A program made the translations under genes and the position numbers. Under the pieces are notes generated by a model. That model saw only the letters and a list, made by a program, of their open reading frames with translations, made no database searches and was not told the DNA's origin. Below, in pieces: positions 1 to 8,314 of a DNA stretch of 64,000 nt. How positions within the stretch are numbered: the stretch's first letter is position 1; the number at the start of each line of letters is the position of its first letter. Source of the DNA: Microbacterium sp. LWH3-1.2 (GTDB lineage: Bacteria; Actinomycetota; Actinomycetes; Actinomycetales; Microbacteriaceae); the NCBI RefSeq assembly GCF_040675855.1, contig NZ_JBEGIK010000001.1, positions 1 through 64,000 of the forward strand, written 5' to 3'.

Positions 1-1124
1 GGCGCATCCACGACCTCGACATCGCCGGTCGCCCCGACGCGCAGACCCAGCTCGCGGCGCTGGCGGCCGTCACCGAGCGCATCGGCCTCGTCGCGACGCA
101 GAACACGACCTACAACGACCCGTACGACCTGGCGAAGCGCCTGAACTCGCTCGATCTGTTGAGCGAGGGCCGCGCCGGGTGGAACATCGTCACGACCGAC
201 AACGCGTGGACCGGCGCGAACTTCCGCCGCGGCGGGTACCTGGAGCACGCCGACCGCTACCGCCGGGCGGCGCAGTTCGTCGCCGCCGCGCAGCGGCTGT
301 GGGATGCTGGCGCCGACGGGATCGGTACGCCGGTGTCGGTCGCCGATCAGCTGGTCTCGTTCCAAGGACCGGCGCCGCTGCCGCCGAGCGCGCAGGGGCG
401 GCCGGTGCTGTTCCAGGCAGGGGACTCCGACGAGGGCCGAGAGTTCGCGGCGTCCAGTGCCGACGTCATCTTCTCAGCGCACCCGGGCCTGGAGGACGCG
501 ATCTCGTTCGCGGCCGACCTACGCCGTCGCCTTCCCGCCCATGGGCGTGCTGTGGGCGAGCTCAAGTTCTTCCCGGGGGCTCAGTTCATCCTCGCCGCCA
601 CCGACAACGAGGCCCGCGAGAAGGCCGATTGGGTCACGCGCGCGCAGGTGTCGCCGCAGACCGCGATCCGATTCCTCGAGCCGATCTGGGGCCGCGACCT
701 GTCGGAGTACGACGCCGACGGGCCGCTTCCCGACATCGACCCGGTGGTCGATGAGGTCGACGGCCAACGCGGGTCGCTGTTCCAGGGCCGTCGCGCGCTC
801 GAGACGGCGCGCGAGTGGCGCGAGAGCGCGGCCGCGGAGGGCCTCTCGATCCGCGAGTTCGTCATCAAGCGGTCGTCGCTGCGCACCTTCGTCGGCGGCT
901 ACTCGACCATCGCCGACCGCATCGTGCACTACGTCGACGCGGGGGCGGTCGACGGGTTCAACGTCTCGCCGTACCTCGTGCCCGAAGGGCTCGACGACAT
1001 CGTCGACGGGCTCATCCCAGAGTTGCAGGAGCGCGGCGTCTACCCCACCGAGTACGTGGGATCGACGCTGCGCGAGAACCTCGGGCTCCCCGCGCTGGGC
1101 GAGCGCGCGGAGCTCGCGGCCTGA
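1..1124 (+). CDS. LLM-class flavin monooxygenase, NtaA/SnaA/DszA type (5' partial)
   Basis: The reading frame is open from base 3, so the true start lies upstream of the window. The visible 373 or so residues match the NtaA/SnaA/DszA branch of FMN-dependent, two-component monooxygenases. Hallmarks are an early RIGLVATQNTTYNDPYDLA segment, then LLSEGRAGWNIVTT, then GYLEHADRYRRAAQF, and a C-terminal VDGFNVSPYL. Such enzymes take reduced FMN from a separate reductase and oxidise sulfur- or nitrogen-containing organics. Rhodanese and sulfurtransferase genes and a sulfonate-type binding protein nearby suggest an organosulfur substrate, but this is inference from context. The C-terminus is complete. 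Class is confident, substrate unknown. Confidence 0.85.
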   Translation, partial: RIHDLDIAGRPDAQTQLAALAAVTERIGLVATQNTTYNDPYDLAKRLNSLDLLSEGRAGWNIVTTDNAWTGANFRRGGYLEHADRYRRAAQFVAAAQRLWDAGADGIGTPVSVADQLVSFQGPAPLPPSAQGRPVLFQAGDSDEGREFAASSADVIFSAHPGLEDAISFAADLRRRLPAHGRAVGELKFFPGAQFILAATDNEAREKADWVTRAQVSPQTAIRFLEPIWGRDLSEYDADGPLPDIDPVVDEVDGQRGSLFQGRRALETAREWRESAAAEGLSIREFVIKRSSLRTFVGGYSTIADRIVHYVDAGAVDGFNVSPYLVPEGLDDIVDGLIPELQERGVYPTEYVGSTLRENLGLPALGERAELAA

Positions 1125-1242
1125 CAGCGCGCTAAGCGACGGCGGATGACGGATCGTGGCGTCGTATGACGACGCAGCAAACCCGGTCGCGCCGGGTGGC
1201 CGTAGCGTGACGGTCAGGAGCGGCATCCGTCCGTCCCGACAT

Positions 1243-1265
1243 CCGTCCGTCCGTCCGTCCGTCCG
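1243..1265. repeat. CCGT tetranucleotide tandem repeat (about 5.75 copies)
   Basis: Perfect uninterrupted CCGT repeats run up to the Shine-Dalgarno-like GAAAGGA of the rhodanese gene; two more copies sit at 1227-1234. The tract is in the 5' leader, so copy-number slippage would change leader length or spacing rather than reading frame. Confidence 0.9.
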
Positions 1266-1280
1266 AAAGGATCATCCGCC

Positions 1281-1673
1281 ATGACCGACACCACCGACAC
1301 CGCGGCCGAGCCCACGTTCGACGCACCCCTCATCACCGCCGAAGAAGCCGCCGGACGCGCCGCGGCGGGAGCACTCGTCGTCGACGTGCGCAGCGACGCC
1401 GGCCGGGCACGCGACGGCGTGATCCCCGGATCCATCCGCGGCGACCGCAACAACCTCGACGCGCAATTCCTCATCGACTCGCCCGAGAAGTTCGCAGAGA
1501 TCACCGACTGGGACCAGGACATCGTCATCGTGTGCGGCACGATCAATGGCTCCGGCCCCGTCGCCGAGCAGCTCCGCGCGAAGGGCTTCACGAACGTCGC
1601 GCATGTCGACGGCGGCTTCCCCGCGTGGAAGGAGTCTGGCGGCCCGACCGCGGAGGCCCCTGCCGCCGAGTGA
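1281..1673 (+). CDS. Single-domain rhodanese-like sulfurtransferase
   Basis: A 130-residue protein with one rhodanese domain. VVDVRSD near residues 33-39 is the typical first motif. The catalytic cysteine is present at residue 85 in IVIVCGTINGSG, so the protein is probably active in persulfide transfer rather than a dead regulatory rhodanese. The C-terminal VDGGFPAWK motif is also present. The ATG is preceded by AAAGGATCATCC. It follows the LLM monooxygenase by about 150 bp on the same strand and ends at a strong inverted repeat shared with the convergent peptidase gene. Sulfur context is suggestive. Specific acceptor unknown. Confidence 0.88.
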   Translation: MTDTTDTAAEPTFDAPLITAEEAAGRAAAGALVVDVRSDAGRARDGVIPGSIRGDRNNLDAQFLIDSPEKFAEITDWDQDIVIVCGTINGSGPVAEQLRAKGFTNVAHVDGGFPAWKESGGPTAEAPAAE

Positions 1674-1691
1674 CCATCGCGACGCCGGAAT

Positions 1692-1738
1692 GACGGATGC
1701 TTCGGCCCTCGCCGCACGGAAGGTCCGAAGCATCCGTC
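1692..1738. terminator. Bidirectional terminator hairpin
   Basis: A perfect 14-bp inverted repeat (arms 1692-1705 and 1725-1738, left arm GACGGATGCTTCGG) with a 19-nt loop lies exactly between the convergent rhodanese and M20 peptidase stops. It belongs to the family of hairpins in this window whose arms carry ACGGATGC/GCATCCGT. Confidence 0.8.
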
Positions 1739-1741
1739 GTT

Positions 1742-3064
1742 CTAGGCGGTGCGAAGAATCCGCTCGGTGACGCGCGCCGAGAAGTGCAGCGCGTCGACGG
1801 GGATCCGCTCGTCGGCGGCGTGGAACTGGGCGAACACGTCGAAGTCTCGAGGTACGTGCAGCGGCACGAACCCGTAGCCATGGATGCCGAGCTTCGCGAA
1901 GTGCTTGTTGTCGGTGCTCGCCGGCAGCAGGTAGGGCACCACCACGCCATCAGGGTCCTCGATGGAGATCGCGTCCTGCAGGACGTCAATGATCGGCGCA
2001 TCGACGGGCGCCTCGGTCGCCGACCACCAGCGGCCCTCCCGGATGTCGATGTCGTCGCCCACGAGCTCACGCAGCCCGTCACGGAGGGCGTCATCCTGTT
2101 TGGGAAGGATGCGGATGTCGAGGCGCGCCGACGCCTCCGCCGGGATGATGTTCGTCTTGTCGCCGGCGTCGAGCACCGTCGGGGTCGCTGTGTTGCGCGT
2201 CGTCGCGCCGACGAGTGACGACACGAACCCGAGGCTCTCGAGGTCGTCAGCGAGCGACTCGTCGGTGAACGCGAGCCCACGGGCCGCTCCGAAGACGTCG
2301 AGGAAGCGCTGCAGCGCGGGCGTGCGCACGACCGGGAACCGGTGCTCGCCGACGGCCGCCACGGCCCGGGCGAGTCGGACCACACTGTTGTCGTCGGTGG
2401 GGCGGGAGCCGTGGGCGGCGCGGCCGCGGGCGCGCAGCGTCGACCATGCGACACCCTTCTCGCTCGTGGCCACCAGGTACGCGCGGCGTTCGTCGGCGGG
2501 GTCGGCGTACAGCGGCACCGAGAACCCGCCCACCTCGCTGAGGGCTTCGGTGACGCCCGCGAACAGTTCCGGTCGGTTCTCGACGAGCCAGCCGGCGCCC
2601 CACACCCCGCCGCTCTCCTCGTCTGCGAGGAATGCCAACACCAGGTCCCGCCGCGGCACGATCCCTTCGCGCGCGAAATGACGCGCCACGGCCAGGATCG
2701 TGCCCGCATAGTTCTTCATGTCGACGGCGCCGCGGCCGTACAGATAGCCGTCCTCGATGTCGGCGCCGAAGGGCGGGTGAGTCCAGTCCTTCTCCTCGAC
2801 CGGCACGACGTCGAGGTGCGCGTGAACCAACAGGGCTCCGGCATCCGGATCACTTCCTGGGATGCGAGCGATGAGCGACCCCCGTCCGGGACGCGACTCG
2901 ACGAGCTCCGACGCGATGCCCACCTCGGCGAGACGCTCCTGCACCCAGATGGCGGCGCGTGTCTCGCCGTCGCCGATGGTGGCCGCCACCCCGGTGTTCA
3001 CCGTCTCGATGCGGATGAGGTCGCGGACGAACTGCAGCGCCTCGTCTTCCAACTGGCTGGGCAC
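1742..3064 (-). CDS. M20/M25/M40 family metallopeptidase
   Basis: Zinc-dependent exopeptidase/deacylase of the M20 family, 440 residues from the chosen start. Metal-site motifs are visible in order: HAHLDVVP, GRGAVDMKN (bridging Asp), and ADEESGG with the catalytic Glu pair. The dimerisation domain lies between them and the C-terminal half. GTG at 3064 was chosen because GAGGAG sits 6-7 nt upstream; the frame stays open further upstream to 3163 but without a ribosome binding site. It converges on the rhodanese gene. The likely role is cleavage of a dipeptide, N-acyl amino acid or related amide; the substrate cannot be told from sequence. Confidence 0.85.
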   Translation of the reverse strand: MPSQLEDEALQFVRDLIRIETVNTGVAATIGDGETRAAIWVQERLAEVGIASELVESRPGRGSLIARIPGSDPDAGALLVHAHLDVVPVEEKDWTHPPFGADIEDGYLYGRGAVDMKNYAGTILAVARHFAREGIVPRRDLVLAFLADEESGGVWGAGWLVENRPELFAGVTEALSEVGGFSVPLYADPADERRAYLVATSEKGVAWSTLRARGRAAHGSRPTDDNSVVRLARAVAAVGEHRFPVVRTPALQRFLDVFGAARGLAFTDESLADDLESLGFVSSLVGATTRNTATPTVLDAGDKTNIIPAEASARLDIRILPKQDDALRDGLRELVGDDIDIREGRWWSATEAPVDAPIIDVLQDAISIEDPDGVVVPYLLPASTDNKHFAKLGIHGYGFVPLHVPRDFDVFAQFHAADERIPVDALHFSARVTERILRTA

Positions 3065-3276
3065 GGGAGTCTCCTCGGTTACGGGGCTCGTTCGGGCGAC
3101 TTCGCTGCCACTGCTGCGATGCCGCCGTGCCTGACCATAGACCGCCCCCCTGAATGCCTCCATCGGCGGGGTCGCGCGGCGTCATAGATGGCGCGGTGCC
3201 CAACGATGCTCGTGCCCGTTGCGTGCGATGACGCCGGCATTTGGCGACGTCGGCGCCGGTCGCGCACGCTTGACGC

Positions 3277-4041
3277 ATGTCAGACACAGTCCTCGCCTCC
3301 ACCGACGGCGCGACAGCATCCGCCGGTGACAAGCCGGGGGGCGCCCTCGCCCCGCACGCGGACGCCACGGTGCTCGACAACCCCGCGTGGCATTCACTGA
3401 CCGGCCCGCACGCCGGCTTCGCGGAGGGGAACGATCTGGTCCGGCGGTACCCCGAGGACGTCGCACCGTTCGTGGCAGTGCGCACGTGGTCCGACCCCGA
3501 TGTCTGGGACGCACTGCGCGATCTCGTCGGTCCTGGTGCGCCCGTCGGACTATCCGCCGCCGAATGCCCGTTCCCGGCCGGCTGGGAGGACCTGGGCGGC
3601 GGCGAGGGGGTGCAGCTCGTCGAGACCGACGCGCTGCGTCCGCGTCCGGATGCCGAGGCCGTCGTCCTGGGGCCGGACGACGTCGCCGACATGCTGGCCA
3701 TCGTCGAACGCAACCAGCCGGGCCCCTTCCGGCCCCGCACCCATGAGCTGGGCCGGTATGTCGGCATCCGCCGGGAGGGTCGCTTGGTCGCGATGGCCGG
3801 CGAGCGACTGCACCCGGAAGGCTGGACCGAGATCAGTGCCGTCTCGACCGACAGTGCTTATCGGCGCCAGGGTCTGGCATCTCGGCTCGTCCTCGACGTG
3901 GCCTTCCATATCCAGCAGCGCGGCGACCGAGCCCTGATGCACGCGGCAGCGTCGAACGTGAACGCCATCGCGGCCTATGAACGACTTGGGTTCGCGCTCC
4001 GGCGCCGGACGGTCTTCTCGTTCGGACGCGCGCCTCTGTGA
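3277..4041 (+). CDS. GNAT family N-acetyltransferase
   Basis: 254 residues. The C-terminal half is a GNAT fold with the acetyl-CoA pyrophosphate-binding segment YRRQGLASRLV, followed by HAAASNVNAIAAYERLGF, which is the usual beta5-alpha5 ending. The N-terminal 100 residues are less conserved and may be a degenerate second GNAT-like lobe, as in FR47-type enzymes. A divergent 212-bp gap separates it from the M20 peptidase and could hold both promoters. Substrate unknown. Confidence 0.85.
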   Translation: MSDTVLASTDGATASAGDKPGGALAPHADATVLDNPAWHSLTGPHAGFAEGNDLVRRYPEDVAPFVAVRTWSDPDVWDALRDLVGPGAPVGLSAAECPFPAGWEDLGGGEGVQLVETDALRPRPDAEAVVLGPDDVADMLAIVERNQPGPFRPRTHELGRYVGIRREGRLVAMAGERLHPEGWTEISAVSTDSAYRRQGLASRLVLDVAFHIQQRGDRALMHAAASNVNAIAAYERLGFALRRRTVFSFGRAPL

Positions 4042-4229
4042 CCCCGGCCGGGGCCGTACTTCGCAGGTCACTGATGGATCAGGCGCGTCCTGGTCGGTGT
4101 CCCGCCCAGACGGACGCTGCGCCCCGGGATTCGGACGGCCGTCTACGGGTGGGTGGCGTGCGACCGGACGGCTGCATCGTGACGAGGTCCCCTAGGGTGC
4201 GGACCCATCACCGACGATGACCGGGGCGG

Positions 4230-5090
4230 TCATAGAGGCACCACGTCGAGCGAGGGCGCCGGGCCGACGGCGACCAGCCGGCCGCGGGAGCGGGACCATT
4301 GGCTCCACGAGCCGGGATAGACCACCACATCGACGCCGGCGATCACGCCGGCGAGGGCCGTGTGGGTCGCCGCGATGCCCGAGCCGCAATATGCCGCCAC
4401 GGCGACACCATCTCGCACCCCTGCGGCGGCGAACTCCGCGCGGATCTCGTCCGCCGAGCGGAACTTCCCGGCCGACAGGTGCACGGTCGTCGGCAAGTTC
4501 ACGGCGCCCGGGATATGCCCGCCGACCGGGTCAAGCGGTTCGCTGTCGCCGCGATACCGCTCGGGCGCGCGCACGTCGAGCAGCAGGCCGTGGTCGGGCC
4601 ATTCCTCGACGCCGTCGATGTCGGCCACGCCCTCGGTGATCTCGTCGAGCACGATGTCTCCCGGCGGCCGCGGCAGCACGTCGCCGGTCTCGAGGGGCAA
4701 TCGTTCGGCGAGCCAGCCGCGAAGACCGCCGTCGAGCACGCGCACGTCGGTGACTCCGGATCGTGTCAGCACCCACCAGGCGCGGGCGGCCGCGACCGAG
4801 TGCACATCGTCGTAGGCCACAACCGTCTGGCCGGCGCGGATCCCCCACCGCCGAGCGGCGGCCTGCAGCTGCTCCCGCGGTGGCAGCGGATGCCGCCCCT
4901 CGGCCGGGTCGCCGCGCCGCGCAAGCTCGTGGTCCAGGTCGACGTAGACCGCCCCAGGCAGGTGCCCGTCGAGGTAATCGGGCCGACCCTCGGGTCGATC
5001 GAGACGCCAGCGCACGTCGAGGATGCGCGGCGGTGTGCCGCCGCGGATGAGATCGGCGAGCTCGGTCGCCGAGATGAGTGGGGTGACCAT
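4230..5090 (-). CDS. sseA: Thiosulfate/3-mercaptopyruvate sulfurtransferase
   Basis: 286 residues with tandem rhodanese domains. The N-terminal domain (about 5-130) has RILDVRW and YDD in place of a catalytic Cys loop and is structural. The C-terminal domain carries the active loop CGSGIAATH with Cys235. A CGSG-type loop is usual for 3-mercaptopyruvate sulfurtransferases, while thiosulfate enzymes usually have CRKGVTA. It would move sulfur from mercaptopyruvate to thiols or cyanide. The start ATG has no convincing Shine-Dalgarno sequence. It is divergent from the sulfonate-type binding lipoprotein. Confidence 0.88.
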   Translation of the reverse strand: MVTPLISATELADLIRGGTPPRILDVRWRLDRPEGRPDYLDGHLPGAVYVDLDHELARRGDPAEGRHPLPPREQLQAAARRWGIRAGQTVVAYDDVHSVAAARAWWVLTRSGVTDVRVLDGGLRGWLAERLPLETGDVLPRPPGDIVLDEITEGVADIDGVEEWPDHGLLLDVRAPERYRGDSEPLDPVGGHIPGAVNLPTTVHLSAGKFRSADEIRAEFAAAGVRDGVAVAAYCGSGIAATHTALAGVIAGVDVVVYPGSWSQWSRSRGRLVAVGPAPSLDVVPL

Positions 5091-5383
5091 ACGGTCATGC
5101 TGGTCGGGCGGCTGACCGAGTGAAACGTTCCGACGAAATACGCCGCGATAGGGCGACGCGCGACGTCACATAGGAACAAGAGGAGCCGCGCCAGCTCGCT
5201 TCCGTGGCACCTCACCCGTCGTCGGTCCAAAAATCGCCCAGTCCGAATCGGGCCCAGCGTGAAGATCGACCGCGCTGGAGCCAGGACTGCCTCCGAATAC
5301 CGAATGCAACTCGGGTGACAGATGATGACGCTCGGTTTCTCGGTTTGACGACCGGCTAGGTCGGCGGCATGGACGCTTCTACT

Positions 5384-5460
5384 GTCGCCGGTGGGTCCCT
5401 GTAGGGTCCTGACCCGGCGACGCGAACCGCTGCCCAATGGTGCGCGACGGCGCAATTCCC
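5384..5460 (+). promoter_or_regulatory. Structured leader of the SBP gene, possible S-box-like element
   Basis: The 404-bp gap 5091-5494 holds no gene. Its last third contains a perfect 8-bp outer stem GTCGCCGG/CCGGCGAC (5384-5391 with 5414-5421) enclosing a CCCT-GT-AGGG hairpin. The conserved-looking words GAACC, GGTGC and AATTCC follow, ending just before the ribosome binding site. The order AGGG-CTG-CCC, GGC-ACC, GGTGC, AATTCC recalls the SAM-I core, but the usual P1 helix and kink-turn are not seen. A TTGACG at 5345-5350 might be a -35 box. The element looks structured; its class is unproven. Confidence 0.35.
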
Positions 5461-5494
5461 CCCAACCCGAGTAATGCCGACCGAAGGCGACACC

Positions 5495-6577
5495 GTGAAC
5501 AAACTACGCACCGCGACAGCAATCACCTCTCTCGGACTCGTCGCCGCCATGATGGCAGGCTGCGCCTCCGCCGTCGGAGCGCCCACCGAGACCCCCGCCG
5601 CAGCAGACGCCGGCCCATCGGTGGGCGAGCTCCGGCTGGGGTACTTCGCGAACGTCACCCACGCGCCGGCGCTGGTCGGCCTGGAAGAGGGCCTGTTCGC
5701 GGACGCGCTCGGCGACGTCGAGGTCACCACCCAGGTCTTCAACGCCGGCCCGGCCGCGATCGAGGCGCTCTCGGCGGGCGCGATCGATGCGACCTACATC
5801 GGCCCGAACCCGTCGATCAACACCTTCATCCAGTCCGGCGGGGAGTCCGCCCGCATCATCGCCGGTGCGGCCACCGGCGGTGCCGCGCTGGTGGTCCGCG
5901 ACGGCATCGACACCCCGGCCGCCCTGGAGGGCACCACGATCGCGACGCCGCAGCTGGGCAACACGCAGGACGTCGCGGCGCGGGTGTGGCTGGCCGATGA
6001 AGGGTTCGAGACCGACACCTCCGGCGGCGGCGACGTGCAGATCACCCCGACCGAGAACGCGCAGACGCTGACACTGTTCCAGGACGGGCAGCTGGACGGC
6101 GCGTGGCTGCCCGAGCCGTGGGTGTCGCGGCTGATCGTGGACGCCGGCGCGCACGTGCTGCAGGACGAGGCCGACCTGTGGGAGGACGGCCAGTTCCCCA
6201 CCACCGTGCTGTTGGTGCGCAAGGAGTTCCTCGACGAGCACCCGGATGTGGTCGCCGACCTGCTGGCCGGTCACGAGGCCGCCGTGCGGTGGATCGCGGA
6301 CAACCCCGACCAGGCGCCGGCGGTGATCAACGGGGCGATCGAGAAGGAGACCGGCAAGCCGCTCGCCGACGCCGTCATCACCCGGGCACTCGAGCACGTG
6401 ACGTTCTCCGTCGACCCGCACGCCGACACGTTCGAGACACTCGTCGACAACGGCATCCAGGCCGGCACCCAGAAGGACGGCTCCATCGAGGGACTCTTCG
6501 ACCTCACCCTCCTGAACAAGCAGCTCGAGGCCGAGGGCGAAGAGCCCATCTCGGCAGCGGGACTCGGCGAGGACTGA
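5495..6577 (+). CDS. ABC transporter substrate-binding lipoprotein, sulfonate/nitrate/taurine type
   Basis: 360-residue SsuA/NrtA/TauA-like periplasmic-type binding protein. A lipoprotein signal peptide ends in AAMMAGC with Cys23 as lipidation site. The body shows LRLGYFANVTHAPALVGLEEGLF near the N-terminus and DGAWLPEPWVSRL in the middle, both typical of this family. GTG at 5495 was chosen for GAAGG eight bases upstream and because the signal peptide then has its normal length; an ATG at 5474 is possible. No ATPase or permease gene follows; a strong terminator ends the unit. It is thus an orphan receptor next to sulfurtransferases. Confidence 0.85.
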   Translation: MNKLRTATAITSLGLVAAMMAGCASAVGAPTETPAAADAGPSVGELRLGYFANVTHAPALVGLEEGLFADALGDVEVTTQVFNAGPAAIEALSAGAIDATYIGPNPSINTFIQSGGESARIIAGAATGGAALVVRDGIDTPAALEGTTIATPQLGNTQDVAARVWLADEGFETDTSGGGDVQITPTENAQTLTLFQDGQLDGAWLPEPWVSRLIVDAGAHVLQDEADLWEDGQFPTTVLLVRKEFLDEHPDVVADLLAGHEAAVRWIADNPDQAPAVINGAIEKETGKPLADAVITRALEHVTFSVDPHADTFETLVDNGIQAGTQKDGSIEGLFDLTLLNKQLEAEGEEPISAAGLGED

Positions 6578-6595
6578 ACACCAGCACCGCTCCCC

Positions 6596-6639
6596 GCGTC
6601 CGCCCCCGGAACTGCTCCCGCCGCTCCGGGGGCGGACGC
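6596..6639 (+). terminator. Rho-independent-type terminator of the SBP gene
   Basis: Perfect 15-bp inverted repeat (arms 6596-6610 and 6625-6639) with a 14-nt loop, starting 18 bp after the lipoprotein stop. It is G+C-rich with no T-run, as is common in actinobacteria. Confidence 0.85.
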
Positions 6640-6702
6640 ATGCGGCGCGCCCGGTCGCAGGACAACTGTCGCGGCACCGCCACATGCGCGACGGAGATTC
6701 CG

Positions 6703-6718
6703 CACCTCTCAGGAGGTG
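6703..6718 (+). promoter_or_regulatory. Hairpin overlapping a strong Shine-Dalgarno sequence
   Basis: CACCTC-TCAG-GAGGTG forms a 6-bp tetraloop hairpin whose right arm contains AGGAGGTGA, the best ribosome binding site in the area, 4 nt before the GTG at 6721. If folded it would hide the site. Confidence 0.5.
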
Positions 6719-6720
6719 AA

Positions 6721-7209
6721 GTGAGTCCGCAGAAAGTCCGCAGAATCCCCGTTCCACCACTCACGCCGGCATCCGCGTCCAACCGCAGATCCGCGGAATT
6801 CCGCGGATCTCCCCCGCACCCCACTCCACTCAATCCACCCGATGCCGTTCGTCAACTACCGCTGACGCGAGCCCCTGACCTGGGGTTCATTGGTTTCGAT
6901 CCGCCCATCAGTCGCACCACGATCGCAACCGCGAAGTTCCTCACCTTCGCCATCTGGGCAGCGCTGGTCGCCATCACCCTCCCGGTACTGATGCTCGGTA
7001 CCGGACTGATCCTCGGACTGGGAACACCCGACCCGGACGCGACCGCCGGACTGCTCGGCCTCGCTGCCGTCTCGCTGGTCGACATTGCCCTGGCCACCCC
7101 GGTGGCCTGGGCGGCAACCCTCGGACAGACCCAACTCACGATCCCCTTCGGAACGATCTTCGCCAGCCTGACCATCTGGTCATCGCACCGACTTCAACTC
7201 GACCGCTGA
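6721..7209 (+). pseudogene. Decayed ABC-2 type permease fragment
   Basis: An open frame of 162 residues begins at GTG 6721 behind a strong SD. Its first 40 residues are low-complexity and cover a 24-bp palindrome, so they look non-coding in origin. From about residue 55 on it resembles the middle of bacitracin/multidrug ABC-2 permeases: a ISRTTIATAKFL motif, a membrane helix to ILGLG, a second helix, then ATPVAWAATLG. Intact relatives have about six helices and 240 or more residues; only two are left here. I call it a remnant of a transporter whose ATPase is gone. A short functional membrane protein cannot be excluded. Confidence 0.55.
6787..6810. repeat. 24-bp perfect palindrome
   Basis: Bases 6787-6810 read identically on both strands with no loop, centred on GAATTC and flanked by CCGCGG on each side. 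Imperfect copies of TCCGCAGAA lie just upstream (6726-6745). It may be a protein-binding dyad or a scar of recombination; it sits inside the decayed permease region. Confidence 0.85.
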
Positions 7210-7480
7210 ATCCACCCCGACTAACGTGACCGACCGTGTGCTTGTCGCCCCGGTCGCCGGCGTCGCCGATGTGTGAGGAGGTGCAGGAGCAAGCTTTGTC
7301 GGACCTCCGTTCAGCGTTCGAATCCGGACGTTCCTGAGGAAACGTATGGATGTTCGCTCGGGGACGCGGATCGGTCGTGCGGCAACGTCACGCTGATCGC
7401 GTGATGAGGGTTGCGGAGCTGAGGAGTACGGTGAGCGCGGCGAATCTTCTGCCGGGGAGTGCGACTCGTGAGGGGATGAC
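7210..7480. other. Intergenic region upstream of the phosphatase operon
   Basis: 271 bp without a supportable gene. Codon-like periodicity is poor. It holds a 6-bp dyad GGAGGT/ACCTCC (about 7276-7308) and must contain the promoter of the phosphatase operon, but I cannot assign -35/-10 boxes. Confidence 0.5.
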
Positions 7481-8314
7481 ATGAGCGATGCAGCCAGGGA
7501 CACCATCGTGGCCACGGGGATCAGCCCGGGAGTGGCGATAACGATCGACGGGGTCCCGAACCTCCGAGACCTGGGAGGCTGGGCCGCTGCGGGCGGCACG
7601 GTCCGTACCGGTCAGGTGTACCGATCCGCGGAGTTCTCGGGGCTCAGCGGCCCGGCAGCGGACGAGTTCGGCAGCCTCGGAGTGTGGGCGGTGTACGACC
7701 TGCGCACGGCGGACGAACGCTCTGCGAACGCGAACATTCTTCCCACCGGCATCGAGTACATCATCTTCGACATCCTGGCCGACCGGCCGGGTGCCGGGCC
7801 GGCGCAGATGGTGCAAGTGCTCAGCGACCCGAAGGCCGCGGAGCAGCTGCTGGGTGACGGCAAGGCCGTGAAGATCTTCGAGGAGAGCTATCGGCAGTTC
7901 CTCACGCTCCCCAGCGCCGTCACGGGTTATCGGCAGTTCTTCACCATTCTCGCTGAGAAAGAGCACCGACCCGCGCTGTTCCACTGCACGACGGGCAAGG
8001 ACCGGACCGGATGGGCGGCGGCGTCGCTGTTGTGGCTGCTCGGTGTGAGCGACGAGGACGTCCTGGCCGACTACCTGCTCACCAACGACTCGCTCGTACC
8101 GGCCCTTCAACCGATGGTGGACAAGTTCGCAGCGATCGGCGGTGACCCGGCGCTCCTCGCTCCGGTGGTAGGGGTGCAGGCCTCGTATCTCGACGCGGCC
8201 CGCACAGAGATGGAATCCCAGTTCGGCGACATCGAGACGTACTTCTCCAACGGCCTCTGGCTGAGCAGCCGCACCATCGACGCGCTGCGTTCCTCGCTGG
8301 TGGCGAACGCATGA
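7481..8314 (+). CDS. Tyrosine-protein phosphatase, MptpB-like
   Basis: 277 residues. The P-loop HCTTGKDRTGW contains the nucleophile Cys169, with Lys and Asp inside the loop as in MptpB-type dual/phosphoinositide phosphatases (HCxxGKDRTG). The N-terminal NLRDLGGW and VYRSAEFSGLS motifs are typical of the same family. The ATG has GAGGGG upstream. Its stop overlaps the next start by ATGA, so it is translationally coupled to the 2H phosphoesterase. Cytoplasmic, since no signal peptide is seen. Substrate unknown: phosphotyrosine, phosphoinositide or a nucleotide. Confidence 0.88.
   Translation: MSDAARDTIVATGISPGVAITIDGVPNLRDLGGWAAAGGTVRTGQVYRSAEFSGLSGPAADEFGSLGVWAVYDLRTADERSANANILPTGIEYIIFDILADRPGAGPAQMVQVLSDPKAAEQLLGDGKAVKIFEESYRQFLTLPSAVTGYRQFFTILAEKEHRPALFHCTTGKDRTGWAAASLLWLLGVSDEDVLADYLLTNDSLVPALQPMVDKFAAIGGDPALLAPVVGVQASYLDAARTEMESQFGDIETYFSNGLWLSSRTIDALRSSLVANA

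Noticed and set aside
4038..4229. Short frame after the GNAT gene and a CCCCGGCCGGGG palindrome
   Set aside because: The frame overlaps the GNAT end, has no ribosome site or motif; the palindrome has no loop and chance is likely at this GC.
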